From JBOFBH01 sp051657715 (GTDB taxonomy: Bacteria > Actinomycetota > Actinomycetes > Actinomycetales > Angustibacteraceae), in NCBI GenBank assembly GCA_051657715.1, contig JBOFLF010000064.1, forward strand, positions 186,001-250,000: a stretch of DNA of 64,000 bases, read 5' to 3'. Position 1 is the stretch's first letter; each line of letters opens with the position of its first letter. The notes beneath the pieces are model-generated. The model had not been told where the DNA came from. It saw nothing but the letters and a program-made list of their open reading frames with translations, and ran no database searches. Made by a program: the position numbers and the translations under genes. This document shows positions 23,741 to 32,629 of the stretch, piece by piece.

Positions 23741-26700
23741 TCGTCTTGCCCCTCTCCAGCTGAGGATCCGTCCACTGAGCGAAGGCGGGGCAGGCCATTG
23801 ATGCGGTCACCGTCCGGCACCGGTCTGGGAAACTGCGGCCTCGTCGTCTCGGGAGTGGCAGCACGTTGGGCACGAGCGTCCAAGCGGCCTTGGGTGGCGC
23901 CGTTCCGGTACCGGGACAGCGTGCCGCGAACTCGCTCGGCAGAGCGAGGAGGCGTGCTCTGTGGCCTTGCTGGGCTCCGGCCCGGCCCCCGGCCGGTCGT
24001 AGAGCGCGCTGCCGCCACATCACCCGGAACTAGCTGAGCCATCGGTACCCGCCTGGGCAGCCCAACGCTGGTGGCCCCCGCTGTGGCGGCAGGGGCCGGC
24101 TGGCCCCCGACCGATGCTGGCACGCTCTCGGTCGCTGGCACGCTCTGGGTTGCTGGCGCGCTACCCACCCCGCTAGCCCGTTCTGCGGCCTGCCATCCGG
24201 CGTCTGCGGCGGTGGACCACGATGCAGGTGCGGGGTCGGTGGAAAGAACCCGACCCCCGGTGGTGCGGAACCACTCCGACTGAACAGCCTCGAAGATGGG
24301 CGCGGATGGAGTGGGCGCGGATGGAGTGGGCGCGGACAGGGCGGGCGCGGACGGGGCGGGCGCGGACGGGGCGGGCGCGGACGGGGCGGGCGCGGGTGGC
24401 ACGACCGCGGACCCGTAGGAGCCGTCGAGCGCTGAGGGAGCCTCTGCTCGTCTCGAGGGGGCCTCGATGTCCTGTACTGACGGGATCTCTAGTGGCGGTG
24501 TCTCATCCCGGCTGTGTGAGCTGTCACTGTGATCCCTGAGATCTATCAGCTGGAGCTGAGGAGCAGGCTGGGCTTCTGGTTGGCTGATCGCGGCGGGTTG
24601 TTTCGGGTGCCCGGTTAGTGGTGTCGGCGTACCGCGTCGTTCCTCCGGCAGCGCGGAGCGGATCTTGGTGGGTGCCATCGTCGATGATTCGACGACCCGG
24701 CTGGTGATGGATACGGGTGCCGCCTGCTGACCTTGGCGATCGAGCGCGTTACTGCTCAGCAATGTCACCGGGACCTCGACCAGTGCCAGGACGCCACCGC
24801 CATCGGCCCCGCGGAGGCGGACCATGACGCCGTGGCGAGCCGCCAAACGTGATACGACATGCAGGCCCATGCGCCGGGACACCGCGATGTCGATCTCCGG
24901 CGGCTGAGCCAATCTCTCGTTCACCTCGTCGAGAATTTTGGCCGACAACCCGACCCCGCGATCCTCGATCTGAACGACGACCCGATCACCCATGCGGTGA
25001 GCGTCGACGACCACCGACGTCCGTGGACTGGAGTAGCCCGTCGCGTTCTCCAGCAGCTCGGCGAGCAGATGGATGAGATCCTTGACCGCCCCCGCGACTA
25101 CCTGGACGTCATCGACCGGTCCTAGATTCACCCGCTGATATTGCTCAACTTCGGCGATCGCTGCGCGCAGCACGTCCCGAAGGCTGGCGGGCTCACCCCA
25201 TGAGCTTGATGACCCAGCACCGGACAACACGAGCAGGTTCTCGTCGTTGCGGCGCATCCGGGTGACAAGGTGGTCAAGTTCGAACATCTCCCGCAACCGG
25301 TCGGGATCGTTTTCGTCACGCTCCATCGCGTCGATCCGCTGCAGCACTCGACCTACGAGGGTCTGGCTGCGGCGGGCCAGGTTGCCGAACATGGAGGCAA
25401 CGGTCTGGCGCATCGCTGCCTGTTCGGTCGCCACCCGGACTGCTTCGCTCTGGACAACGGTGAACGCGGCTGCGACTTGGCCGATTTCGTCTCGGCCACC
25501 GGCTCGTACCGGTGTCATCGACGGCACGTACCGTCCGCCGCTTTCCTGGACGGCTCGGACCGCTTCTGGGAGACGGTGGTAGGCGATGTCCAACGCTTCC
25601 TGGCGCAGCTTGTCAAGCGGGCGCACCAGAGACCGGGCGATGATCAATCCGACGACCAGGGCCAGCAGCCCCAGCAGTACGGCGGTTCCTGTTCTGAACA
25701 CGACGTCCGATACCGCCTCGGCACGTGCCCGTCCAGCAGCTGAAGCAACGGTGTCAGCCAAGGTGCGCTGCACCGAGAGCATCGCTTGACGTCGATCCGT
25801 GCTCAGTTGCACCCACTGCGACTGGTCTCCCTTGAGAGTGCCGGACGGTGTGGCCTGCACGGCATCCTGCTCGAACTGGAAGACCTGGCTCGGCGAGCGC
25901 TGCGAAACGACATTGACCGCCTGGCGGCGTTGCTCGGGTGTTGCTGCTTGTGCGAACTGCTCGAACGTCGCCTTCTGGGTCGCGATGGCACTGATGAGGT
26001 TGTTCCCCATGGACAGCTGCTTCGTACCAAGTGCCGCTGCGATGATCGCCTGCTCCTGCGCGTACGCCTCCCAGTACCCCGCGTAGAGAGCGCCGGTTCG
26101 CGCCTCGGCCGCCAGGACCGGGTCATTGCCGTTGCGGGCGTTCTCCACATTGAGAGCTCGTAGATCGGTGATCACTTGGCTGTACTGGACGCTGATGATG
26201 TCCAGACTCGATGACCGGGAGGTCACCAGCCGTCGTAGACCAGGCAGGCCGTCCAAGCCACGACGGATCGCGTCAAGTCGCGGTGCGAGCACCTCGGGGA
26301 TTCGTGACTCAGTGTCGATGGCCCGCTGGTAGCTCGCCGCTTTGCGTTGGGTGTTGTCGGCCGCTTGGGTGAAGTTCACACCGGCCGGGACGGCGTCGGA
26401 GCCGAGGATCACCGCCGCCGTGGTGCGCTCTGTCTGGAGCGCGTCGATCACGTCGTTGACCTGAACCTGCAGCCGAGCCAGGCGTTCGGTCGCGGAGGCC
26501 GCAGAAGCCGACCGCACCCCATCACTTACTTCGACGGTGGTGATGATCGACAGCGCCACCAACGGCAGGAGCAGGATGATCATCACCCTGCTCCTGATGC
26601 GCGAGTCTGCCAGGCGACTCCTGAACGAGGAGACAAGTCCGCGCTTGTGGGGACGATCACCGAGGTAAGGGATGTGAGCCTCGACTGAGATCCCTCGTTG

Positions 26701-26763
26701 ATCACCGGCGCGGCCCCCGCCACGAGCCGACATCACAGAGGGCGGCGTGGTGTCAGTGTTCAC
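23737..26763 (-). CDS. Conservon sensor histidine kinase-like protein with NIT domain (CvnA-like)
   Basis: This 1008-residue membrane sensor starts the conservon. Membrane helices lie at about residues 60-78 and 358-378. Between them is a nitrate/nitrite-sensing (NIT) type helical domain beginning with LQTERTTAAVILGSD. A HAMP segment follows (RSLVRPLDKLRQEALDIA), then a dimerisation-like helix (ELDHLVTRMRRNDENLLVLSG), and an ATPase domain with N box LAELLENATGYSSP (about 567-580) and G1 DRGVG (601-605). A phospho-acceptor His is not obvious, as usual in this group. The last ~330 residues are Pro/Ser/Ala-rich with repeated APSAP units and are probably disordered. The ligand is unknown. Confidence 0.92.
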   Translation of the reverse strand: MNTDTTPPSVMSARGGGRAGDQRGISVEAHIPYLGDRPHKRGLVSSFRSRLADSRIRSRVMIILLLPLVALSIITTVEVSDGVRSASAASATERLARLQVQVNDVIDALQTERTTAAVILGSDAVPAGVNFTQAADNTQRKAASYQRAIDTESRIPEVLAPRLDAIRRGLDGLPGLRRLVTSRSSSLDIISVQYSQVITDLRALNVENARNGNDPVLAAEARTGALYAGYWEAYAQEQAIIAAALGTKQLSMGNNLISAIATQKATFEQFAQAATPEQRRQAVNVVSQRSPSQVFQFEQDAVQATPSGTLKGDQSQWVQLSTDRRQAMLSVQRTLADTVASAAGRARAEAVSDVVFRTGTAVLLGLLALVVGLIIARSLVRPLDKLRQEALDIAYHRLPEAVRAVQESGGRYVPSMTPVRAGGRDEIGQVAAAFTVVQSEAVRVATEQAAMRQTVASMFGNLARRSQTLVGRVLQRIDAMERDENDPDRLREMFELDHLVTRMRRNDENLLVLSGAGSSSSWGEPASLRDVLRAAIAEVEQYQRVNLGPVDDVQVVAGAVKDLIHLLAELLENATGYSSPRTSVVVDAHRMGDRVVVQIEDRGVGLSAKILDEVNERLAQPPEIDIAVSRRMGLHVVSRLAARHGVMVRLRGADGGGVLALVEVPVTLLSSNALDRQGQQAAPVSITSRVVESSTMAPTKIRSALPEERRGTPTPLTGHPKQPAAISQPEAQPAPQLQLIDLRDHSDSSHSRDETPPLEIPSVQDIEAPSRRAEAPSALDGSYGSAVVPPAPAPSAPAPSAPAPSAPALSAPTPSAPTPSAPIFEAVQSEWFRTTGGRVLSTDPAPASWSTAADAGWQAAERASGVGSAPATQSVPATESVPASVGGQPAPAATAGATSVGLPRRVPMAQLVPGDVAAARSTTGRGPGRSPARPQSTPPRSAERVRGTLSRYRNGATQGRLDARAQRAATPETTRPQFPRPVPDGDRINGLPRLRSVDGSSAGEGQDE
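24298..24393. repeat. 15-nt tandem repeat in the sensor kinase tail
   Basis: Six full copies and a partial seventh of a GGGCGCGGA-type 15-nt unit (two GGGCGCGGATGGAGT, then GGGCGCGGAC(A/G)GGGC copies). On the coding strand they give the APSAP/TPSAP repeat of the kinase C-terminal tail. Confidence 0.9.
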
Positions 26764-26905
26764 AATCTCCCTATGGCTAGCACTGTGCTGCGGCCTATCC
26801 GCAGCCTTGACGCCTCACCTCATCACGATCGTGGACCAGCCGAAAGGGGTCCGTTCGAAAAGTTCATGCAGAAGTGACGCAGAAGGGCCGATCTCAGCCA
26901 ACTGT

Positions 26906-26921
26906 AGTCAAGGATTTGACT
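26906..26921. promoter_or_regulatory. Inverted repeat upstream of ppm1
   Basis: AGTCAA-GGAT-TTGACT is a perfect 6-bp inverted repeat with a 4-nt spacer, 39 nt before the ppm1 GTG, in the region divergent from the conservon. It could be an operator for either side. The regulator is unknown. Confidence 0.45.
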
Positions 26922-26948
26922 GAAGATCGAGCCGGTATCGCCCGGAGA

Positions 26949-26954
26949 TAGGGT
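26949..26954 (+). promoter_or_regulatory. Leaderless -10 element for ppm1
   Basis: TAGGGT ends 6 nt before the ppm1 GTG, the same hexamer and spacing as at helY. Confidence 0.45.
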
Positions 26955-26960
26955 TCTGCG

Positions 26961-27788
26961 GTGGACTCAGCCCAGGACGACGTGACGGCAGTCGCGGATC
27001 CCCTCGACAGCGCCCGGCAATATCGGGTGCTCGTCATCATCCCGACCTACAACGAGCGGGAGAACCTGCCCGACGTCGTGCGGCGGGTCCGGGTGGCCGT
27101 GCCTACGGTTGATGTGCTGGTGGTGGATGACAACTCGCCGGATGGCACCGGGCAGCTCGCCGATGGCCTGGCTGCTCAGGACCAGCAGGTGCATGTCCTG
27201 CACCGCTTGGAAAAGGAAGGGCTGGGCGCCGCCTATCTGACTGGGTTCGACTGGGGACTCACCAAGCAGTTCGACGTGCTGGTCGAGATGGATGCCGACG
27301 GGTCGCACCAGCCAGAGCAGCTCTCGCTGCTGCTCGACGTCATCGATGAGGCCGACCTCGTCCTCGGCTCGCGGTGGGTTCCCGGCGGTCGGGTGGTCAA
27401 CTGGCCGAAGTACCGGATCCTGCTCTCCAAAGGAGGTACGGCCTACACCCGGTTGGCGTTGGGGATCCCCATCAGGGACGTCACCGGAGGTTTTCGCGCC
27501 TTCCGAGCGGATGCCCTCCGCCAACTCGACCTCAGCGGCGTGGAGTCCCAGGGCTACTGCTTCCAGATCGATCTGGCCTGGCGAGCCGTGCGACGAGGAC
27601 TGCGGGTCCGAGAGGTGCCCATCACCTTCGTTGAGCGGGAACGAGGTCAGAGCAAGATGAACGGGTCGATCGTCGCTGAATCGCTCATCAGGGTTGCCCG
27701 GTGGGGGATTGAGCACCGCCTCGCTCGGCTGCGTCGGCGAGGCGACGATCACTGCACGCATACGTACGAGCGGGACGCGACTCGATGA
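26961..27788 (+). CDS. ppm1: Polyprenol monophosphomannose synthase (family 2 glycosyltransferase)
   Basis: Ppm1/DPM1-type enzyme that transfers mannose from GDP-mannose to polyprenyl phosphate, giving the donor for lipoglycan and glycoprotein mannosylation. It has 275 residues. The GT-A motifs are VIIPTYNERENLPDVV, VLVVDDNSPDGTGQLAD, the DXD-like EMDADGSHQPEQL and the FRAFRADAL and ERERGQSKMNGSIV blocks typical of DPM1. It lacks the fused Lnt domain seen in M. tuberculosis; lnt is separate upstream. The stop overlaps fxsA by ATGA. Confidence 0.93.
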   Translation: MDSAQDDVTAVADPLDSARQYRVLVIIPTYNERENLPDVVRRVRVAVPTVDVLVVDDNSPDGTGQLADGLAAQDQQVHVLHRLEKEGLGAAYLTGFDWGLTKQFDVLVEMDADGSHQPEQLSLLLDVIDEADLVLGSRWVPGGRVVNWPKYRILLSKGGTAYTRLALGIPIRDVTGGFRAFRADALRQLDLSGVESQGYCFQIDLAWRAVRRGLRVREVPITFVERERGQSKMNGSIVAESLIRVARWGIEHRLARLRRRGDDHCTHTYERDATR

Positions 27789-28297
27789 GAGCCAAGACCG
27801 GCGCCCGCGGCCGGCGGACGCCGGTGGTGACGGTGCTGGCCGCCCTACTGCTCGTCGTACCGATCATCGAGATCGCCGTGATCGTGGCGGTGGGCCGCGC
27901 GATCGGTGGGTGGCAGACCCTCGCGCTGCTGGTGGTGGAATCGGCGATCGGGGCTTGGCTGGTCCGGCGTGAGGGAATCCGGGCGTGGCGGGCGCTCCGC
28001 GATGCGTCCACAGTCGGTCGACTACCGGCCGGCGAGCTGGCCGATGGCGTGCTCATCCTGGTTGGCGGGACGTTGTTGCTCACCCCTGGGTTCGCCACGG
28101 ACGTGGTGGGGTTTTTCTTCGTCCTGCCTGTCTCGCGGCCTTGGGCCCGACGAGCGCTCGCGCGTCTGATCACCAGTGGTCTAGCGCAGCGTGGGGCGGG
28201 CACTGGGCCGGTCATTCGCGGATCGGTCGTGGACTCGGACGCAGGCGCCACCCCCACTACTGGAGCACCTGAAACCCGAGACGGGCAGGGTGGCTAG
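27785..28297 (+). CDS. fxsA: FxsA family membrane protein
   Basis: A 170-residue FxsA-type membrane protein. Three to four hydrophobic segments include VLAALLLVVPIIEIAVIVAVG, TLALLVVESAIGAWLVRREG and GVLILVGGTLLLTPGFATDVVGFFFVLP, which is the conserved FxsA core. E. coli FxsA relieves phage T7 exclusion by F plasmids; the normal function is unknown. It overlaps ppm1 by 4 nt. Its TAG stop is offset by one base from the rbpA stop on the other strand. Confidence 0.92.
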   Translation: MRAKTGARGRRTPVVTVLAALLLVVPIIEIAVIVAVGRAIGGWQTLALLVVESAIGAWLVRREGIRAWRALRDASTVGRLPAGELADGVLILVGGTLLLTPGFATDVVGFFFVLPVSRPWARRALARLITSGLAQRGAGTGPVIRGSVVDSDAGATPTTGAPETRDGQGG

Positions 28298-28647
28298 GCG
28301 CTGCGTCGCTGATGGGACGTCTGGGTGGCTCGCAAGAGTTCGAGCCGTTCCGCGAGCAGAACCTCCAGGTCCGCGATGGACCGTCTTTCCAGCAGCATGT
28401 CCCAGTGGGTGCGAGCCCGCTTGACAGCTACCGGTTCAGGGCGCTGAGAGTTCACCAGCAGTGCTTCAGCTCCGCACGAGCATTCCCAGGTCGGTGGCAT
28501 CTGAGCCTCGACCGAGAACGGCAGGCGGGTCACGTGACCGCGTGGGCAGTGGTACTCGCCGACTCGGCGAGCGGCAGGCTCGACCCCGTCGTCACTTTCG
28601 AGGCTTTGAGCTCCGAGGCGGGTACCGCGTAGGCTCTTGTCACTCAT
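28294..28647 (-). CDS. rbpA: RNA polymerase-binding protein RbpA
   Basis: RbpA binds RNA polymerase and principal sigma factors in actinobacteria and helps open promoters. The protein is 117 residues: the N-terminal tail and core (GTRLGAQSLESDDGVEPAARR), a zinc-binding-like core (YHCPRGHVTRLPFSVEAQMP, WECSCGAEALLV) and the C-terminal sigma-interacting helix (RTHWDMLLERRSIADLEVLLAERLELLR). ATG at 28647 is chosen over upstream starts; GAGGAGG sits 8 nt before it. In M. tuberculosis rbpA also lies beside ppm1. Confidence 0.96.
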   Translation of the reverse strand: MSDKSLRGTRLGAQSLESDDGVEPAARRVGEYHCPRGHVTRLPFSVEAQMPPTWECSCGAEALLVNSQRPEPVAVKRARTHWDMLLERRSIADLEVLLAERLELLRATQTSHQRRSA

Positions 28648-28769
28648 AGTTGTGCCTCCTCGCCTGTCGGCCGTCATGCCCTCGTTCCCCATCAACGCGC
28701 ACCTCCGGCGCGGTGTTCCTTGCCGCCGTGGAGATGCCGTGAAGGCTGAGCCGTCTCGCCCGTCCGCGC

Positions 28770-30155
28770 TCAGACCACGTGCGGCTGTTGATTGCCGGCG
28801 GCCGCGATCCCTCGGCGGACGTCGACACCGCGCAGCAGCAGGCCACCGATGACGAAGAACGCAAGCAGGGCCACGATGGCTGGCCGGTACGACCCACTCA
28901 GTTGGTGGACCAGTCCAAAGACCAGGGTGCCGAGCCAGCTCGTGCCACGTTCGCAGGCTTGGTAGAGGCTGAAGTATTCCGCCGGACGGTCAGCTGGCAC
29001 CAGATGGCTGAATAGGGATCGAGACAAGGCTTGGGTGCCGCCGAGGACCAGCCCGATGAGGACGGCCAGCATCAACCACCCGACCAGCTGACCTCGGGGT
29101 AGGAAGAAGCCGACCGCGACGACGACTGCCCACAGCACCAGCCCCCCGCAGATCGTGTCGCGCGCGCCGTACCGAGCGGAGATCCGGCCGAACATCAACG
29201 CCCCGCCGATCGCCACCGCCTGTACCACGACGACACTCAGCACCAGTTGGCCGGTTGTGAAGCCGAGTTGCTCGGCGCCGTAGACGCTGGAGACCCCGAT
29301 CACCGTCTGGATGCCGTCGTTGAAGAACAGATAGGCGACGAGGAAGCGGAGGGTCTGCGGATGGCGTCGTAAGTGCCGCATGGTGTCGACCACCTGGCCG
29401 AACGTCTGTCGAACCGGCGACCTTGTGGCGCTCGCCCCACAAGGTGCCGGCCGATCCCGCAGGCCCAGCACCGGGACGAGGGTGAAGGCGGCCCACCACG
29501 CTCCCGCGGTCAGCAGGCTCCAGCGCACCGCTTCGGCTTCGGACAACCCCCATCGGTCGTGCCCGGTGACCAGTGCCAAGTTGATCACCAGCAGCAGGAA
29601 CCCGCCGAGGTAGCCGAGCGCCCAACCCCGCGACGACACCGCGTCCCGCTCATCAGGACCAGCGATCTGCACCAGGATCGCGTCGTACACCACCAGAGAA
29701 GCACCGAGGCAGATGCCTGCCACCAGCAGCAGCCCGACCCCCAGCTGCCAGTTGGTGCCTTGGACGAACCACATAGCCGCAGCGGCAGCCGCGCCCACCC
29801 AGGCAAAGGCCGCCAGCCACCATCGTTGCCGGGGTGATCGATCGACCAGCGCGCCGATCACCGGAAGCACGAGCGCTGACATCATCGTGCTGACGGTCAC
29901 CGCGTAGAAGACCAGGGAGCCGGGGCTGACCGGCAGGCCGAGCACCGACACGGATGCCTCACACTGGTCGGCCGGGATCTCGCCGCACACCGATCGTCGA
30001 GCCACCGTGGTCAGGTAGGGCGCGAAGAGCACGGTCTGGGTCGTCGTGACGTACGCCGAGTTGGCCCAGTCGTAGACGTACCAGGATCGGCGCTCCCGCC
30101 GACCGGCAGCATCCTCGGCCACCGGTCGAGTACTGCCCTGATCCTTCGTCGTCAC
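28770..30155 (-). CDS. MFS transporter of the UMF1/Atg22-like family
   Basis: This is a 461-residue membrane transporter of about 12 hydrophobic segments. The start WYVYDWANSAYVTTTQTVLFAPYL is the hallmark of the UMF1 family (relatives of yeast vacuole effluxer Atg22). Other blocks are LPVIGALVDRSPRQRWWL, FLVAYLFFNDGIQTVIGVSSVYG and GLVLGGTQALSRSLFSHLVP. Substrate unknown. Its GTG overlaps the stop of the glycerophosphodiesterase gene (GTGA), so the two are one operon. Confidence 0.92.
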   Translation of the reverse strand: MTTKDQGSTRPVAEDAAGRRERRSWYVYDWANSAYVTTTQTVLFAPYLTTVARRSVCGEIPADQCEASVSVLGLPVSPGSLVFYAVTVSTMMSALVLPVIGALVDRSPRQRWWLAAFAWVGAAAAAAMWFVQGTNWQLGVGLLLVAGICLGASLVVYDAILVQIAGPDERDAVSSRGWALGYLGGFLLLVINLALVTGHDRWGLSEAEAVRWSLLTAGAWWAAFTLVPVLGLRDRPAPCGASATRSPVRQTFGQVVDTMRHLRRHPQTLRFLVAYLFFNDGIQTVIGVSSVYGAEQLGFTTGQLVLSVVVVQAVAIGGALMFGRISARYGARDTICGGLVLWAVVVAVGFFLPRGQLVGWLMLAVLIGLVLGGTQALSRSLFSHLVPADRPAEYFSLYQACERGTSWLGTLVFGLVHQLSGSYRPAIVALLAFFVIGGLLLRGVDVRRGIAAAGNQQPHVV

Positions 30156-30994
30156 AGCTGATCCCGCCGAGGATCGGCGGGATCAGGGTCAGCGCGTCGT
30201 GGCTCACGCTCTGCCCGCACCTGGAGGAACAGGTCCGGTCGGTCGGTGATGATGCTGTCCACACCGAGATCCAGCAGCTGGCGCATCCCTGACGGGTCGT
30301 TGACGGTCCACACATGGACCTGCAGACCGTGATCGTGAGCTACCCGCACGGAGCGTCGCGTCACCACCGGCAACGGCCCGAGAGTCCGCGGAGCCTGGAT
30401 CACAACAGCCCACGGATCGGCTGGCAGGGCGTACCGGGCACCGATCCGACCGGGCAGCATGCTGAGCAACCGCCATCGGGTGATCCCCAGCCGACCCGAT
30501 GAGATGGCCAGCCGAGAACCTGAACCCACGCCCGCCCGGACAGCGGCGATACGACGATCGTCGAAGGACGCGATGCACACCCGATCCAGCGCTCGCGTGC
30601 GAGTTAGCACCTGCGCCAGGGCGGGCACCGCGGACCACGCCTTGACGTCGATGTTGACCCGCAGGTCCGGCCAGGTGTCGAGCAGCTCGTCCAGGCGGGG
30701 GATGGGTTCGACACCGCGCACCCGGACATGTCGGCGCAGCTGGTCCCACGTGTGGTCGGCGATCGGTCCGTGACCGTCGGTGAGCCGATCCAGCCGGTCA
30801 TCATGGAAGGTGACCAGGACGCCGTCCTTGGTGGCGTGCACGTCGGTCTCCACATGGGACACCCCTAGAGACACCGCGGCGGCAAACGCCGGCATCGTGT
30901 TTTCGAGCCCGTCAAGCGAGAAGCCGCGGTGGGCCATCCCGAACGGGACGTCGACATCGAGGTACGGGTGGACCAGTCGGGCACTCACCGGCAC
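30152..30994 (-). CDS. Glycerophosphodiester phosphodiesterase
   Basis: A 280-residue GDPD-family enzyme, predicted cytoplasmic, that hydrolyses glycerophosphodiesters to glycerol 3-phosphate and an alcohol. Key residues are in MAHRGFSLDGLENTMPAF (His-Arg, Glu-Asn), ETDVHATKDGVLVTFHDDRLDRLT and NIDVKA, with VHVWTVNDPSGMRQLLDLGVDSIITDRP near the end. It runs ahead of the MFS gene with a 4-nt overlap. Confidence 0.93.
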   Translation of the reverse strand: MPVSARLVHPYLDVDVPFGMAHRGFSLDGLENTMPAFAAAVSLGVSHVETDVHATKDGVLVTFHDDRLDRLTDGHGPIADHTWDQLRRHVRVRGVEPIPRLDELLDTWPDLRVNIDVKAWSAVPALAQVLTRTRALDRVCIASFDDRRIAAVRAGVGSGSRLAISSGRLGITRWRLLSMLPGRIGARYALPADPWAVVIQAPRTLGPLPVVTRRSVRVAHDHGLQVHVWTVNDPSGMRQLLDLGVDSIITDRPDLFLQVRAEREPRRADPDPADPRRDQL

Positions 30995-31088
30995 ACCGTA
31001 CCGACGGGCTCAATCGGTCAGACCCACAGGCTCGGCTGGTCAGCCGCACCGTCGGACGATGGGCTGGACCAATCGACAGCGTCGGCCA

Positions 31089-31162
31089 GCGGGCTCAACC
31101 GGCGAGCCACCCAGCGGACTCAACCGGCGAGCCACCCAGCGGACTCAGCCGGCGAACTCCCA
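31089..31162. repeat. 25-nt tandem repeat at the 3' end of the M15 peptidase gene
   Basis: Three copies of a unit GCGG(G/A)CTCAACCGGCGAGCCACCCA, the last diverged. The third copy covers the stop codon and last codons of the peptidase; the first two lie in the gap to the phosphodiesterase. Confidence 0.8.
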
Positions 31163-32512
31163 GTGCCACGGCTCCGGCTTGGAACCGCTGGCAGCCGCCC
31201 ACGACGGGTGGAACCATCCGCTCAGTGGTGCGTGCACCTGCATCCAGGCGTGCTCGATGGTGCCGAAGGACTCGATGCCACCGCACAGGTCCACCGCCGT
31301 GCCCCAGCCGTGGTTGCTGGTCCCCGGCTGAGCTGCCAGCGTCGGCTTCTGCGCGCGCAGGCGCACCTGGGTGGCGAAGGTGCGGTACCCGTCGGTCACA
31401 CAGATCGGCCGGCCGAACTCGGCGGCGTAGGCTCGTGACAACCGGTTGAACGCGGCGGCTGCGTCGGCGCGCAGCCGCAGGCCCGGTGCACCCCACAGCG
31501 GGCACAGGGCGGGCATCGGGATCGCCCCGTTCGGATAACCGCTGACGTCCTGCCCCCGGCATGCGCCAGGATCTGTGGAGCCTGGCAGCGATCGCATCGC
31601 GGCATCGAGGTTGGCCTGCTGCTCAGCGGTCAGCTGGCCGCCGAGCAGCCGGGCACGCTCGGCCTGCAGCTGCGCGACGGCGGCCTGCGCGCGGTCTCGC
31701 AGACTCCGCACCTTCGCCAGAGCGGCGGTCGCCCGCTGACGGGCGGCAGCGGCTTGTGCGGCGGCCAGCTTGGCCTTGCGGGCAGCGTCCGCCTGCTCGG
31801 TGACCGCTTGCCGCAACGAGGTCACCGTCAGGCCCTGCTGACGGACGACCTGCTCCATGGTGGCGAGGTCGAAGGAGGCGTCGCCGGTGCCGCGACCGGT
31901 CAGCAGGACGAGCAACGACTCGTAGGTGGCGATCGGTCCACCGACCCGGTAGGTGTCGCGGGCCCATTGGCCCAGATCGTCGTCCGTCGTGGTCAGGTCA
32001 CCCCGGAGCCGGCTCAGCCGGTCCTCCTCGGCGCGGCGGGTGCGATCAGCCGCAGCCTGAGCCGAGCGAGCGTCGGTGAGCTCCTGCATGGCCTCGGTCA
32101 TCTGCTCGCTGACCTGCCGCAGCTGCTCGGTCGCCCGGGCGAGGCCCGCATCGGCCGCGCGAAGCCGGGTAGCGAGCGCTCGGGCCTGTGCGAGCTGAGT
32201 CTGCACCTGCTCCTGGGTCAGCGGTACATCATCCTGTGAAACCGTCGGCGTGGATTGACCAGCCGTCCGGGGTGGTCGAGCGGTCCTGGGATGAGCGGTC
32301 CCTCGTGGGGCACTGGTCGTCGTGGAGCCACTGCTGGTGGGGTTCGCGGAGGCGGGTGCCGGGGAGGGTGCCGGGTTCCTGGTCGACGGTGAGGACGTCG
32401 GATCACCCGGCGATGTAGCGGTGGCATGCGCCGGCAGGGCGATCGTTGCCGCCCCTAGGAGAGCGGTGAGGAGACAGGCGGTCACGACGGCTAGGGCTCG
32501 GGCGACGCGGCT
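31145..32512 (-). CDS. Secreted M15-family D-alanyl-D-alanine carboxypeptidase with coiled-coil stalk
   Basis: This exported peptidoglycan peptidase has 455 residues. A Sec signal peptide (VARALAVVTACLLTALLGAATIALPAHA) is followed by a Ser/Thr/Pro linker, a long helical coiled-coil region (about residues 110-310) and a C-terminal VanY-like domain. The zinc/catalytic pattern is SNHGWGTAVDLCGG (SxHxxGxAxD) and PWHWEFAG near the end (HxxE/H). M15 enzymes trim the terminal D-Ala. The frame extends to an ATG at 32593; I prefer the GTG at 32512 because the signal peptide then has normal length, but the longer form is possible. Confidence 0.88.
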   Translation of the reverse strand, partial: SRVARALAVVTACLLTALLGAATIALPAHATATSPGDPTSSPSTRNPAPSPAPASANPTSSGSTTTSAPRGTAHPRTARPPRTAGQSTPTVSQDDVPLTQEQVQTQLAQARALATRLRAADAGLARATEQLRQVSEQMTEAMQELTDARSAQAAADRTRRAEEDRLSRLRGDLTTTDDDLGQWARDTYRVGGPIATYESLLVLLTGRGTGDASFDLATMEQVVRQQGLTVTSLRQAVTEQADAARKAKLAAAQAAAARQRATAALAKVRSLRDRAQAAVAQLQAERARLLGGQLTAEQQANLDAAMRSLPGSTDPGACRGQDVSGYPNGAIPMPALCPLWGAPGLRLRADAAAAFNRLSRAYAAEFGRPICVTDGYRTFATQVRLRAQKPTLAAQPGTSNHGWGTAVDLCGGIESFGTIEHAWMQVHAPLSGWFHPSWAAASGSKPEPWHWEFAG

Positions 32513-32629
32513 CACGATGATCTCTCGCTTCGGCTGGATTCGTGTGTGCTTGCTCGGTGCTCCCTCACTCTTCGGACGCTTGTCCGACGACATTAATCCC
32601 AGTCTGAGTTCCCTGCTTGACTGATCTGT

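Noticed and set aside
24298..24393. Possible CRISPR array
   Set aside because: The units are 15 nt, adjacent without spacers, and inside a coding frame.
32520..32629. Fluoride riboswitch before the crcB pair
   Set aside because: I looked for the conserved fluoride-riboswitch sequence blocks and did not see them.
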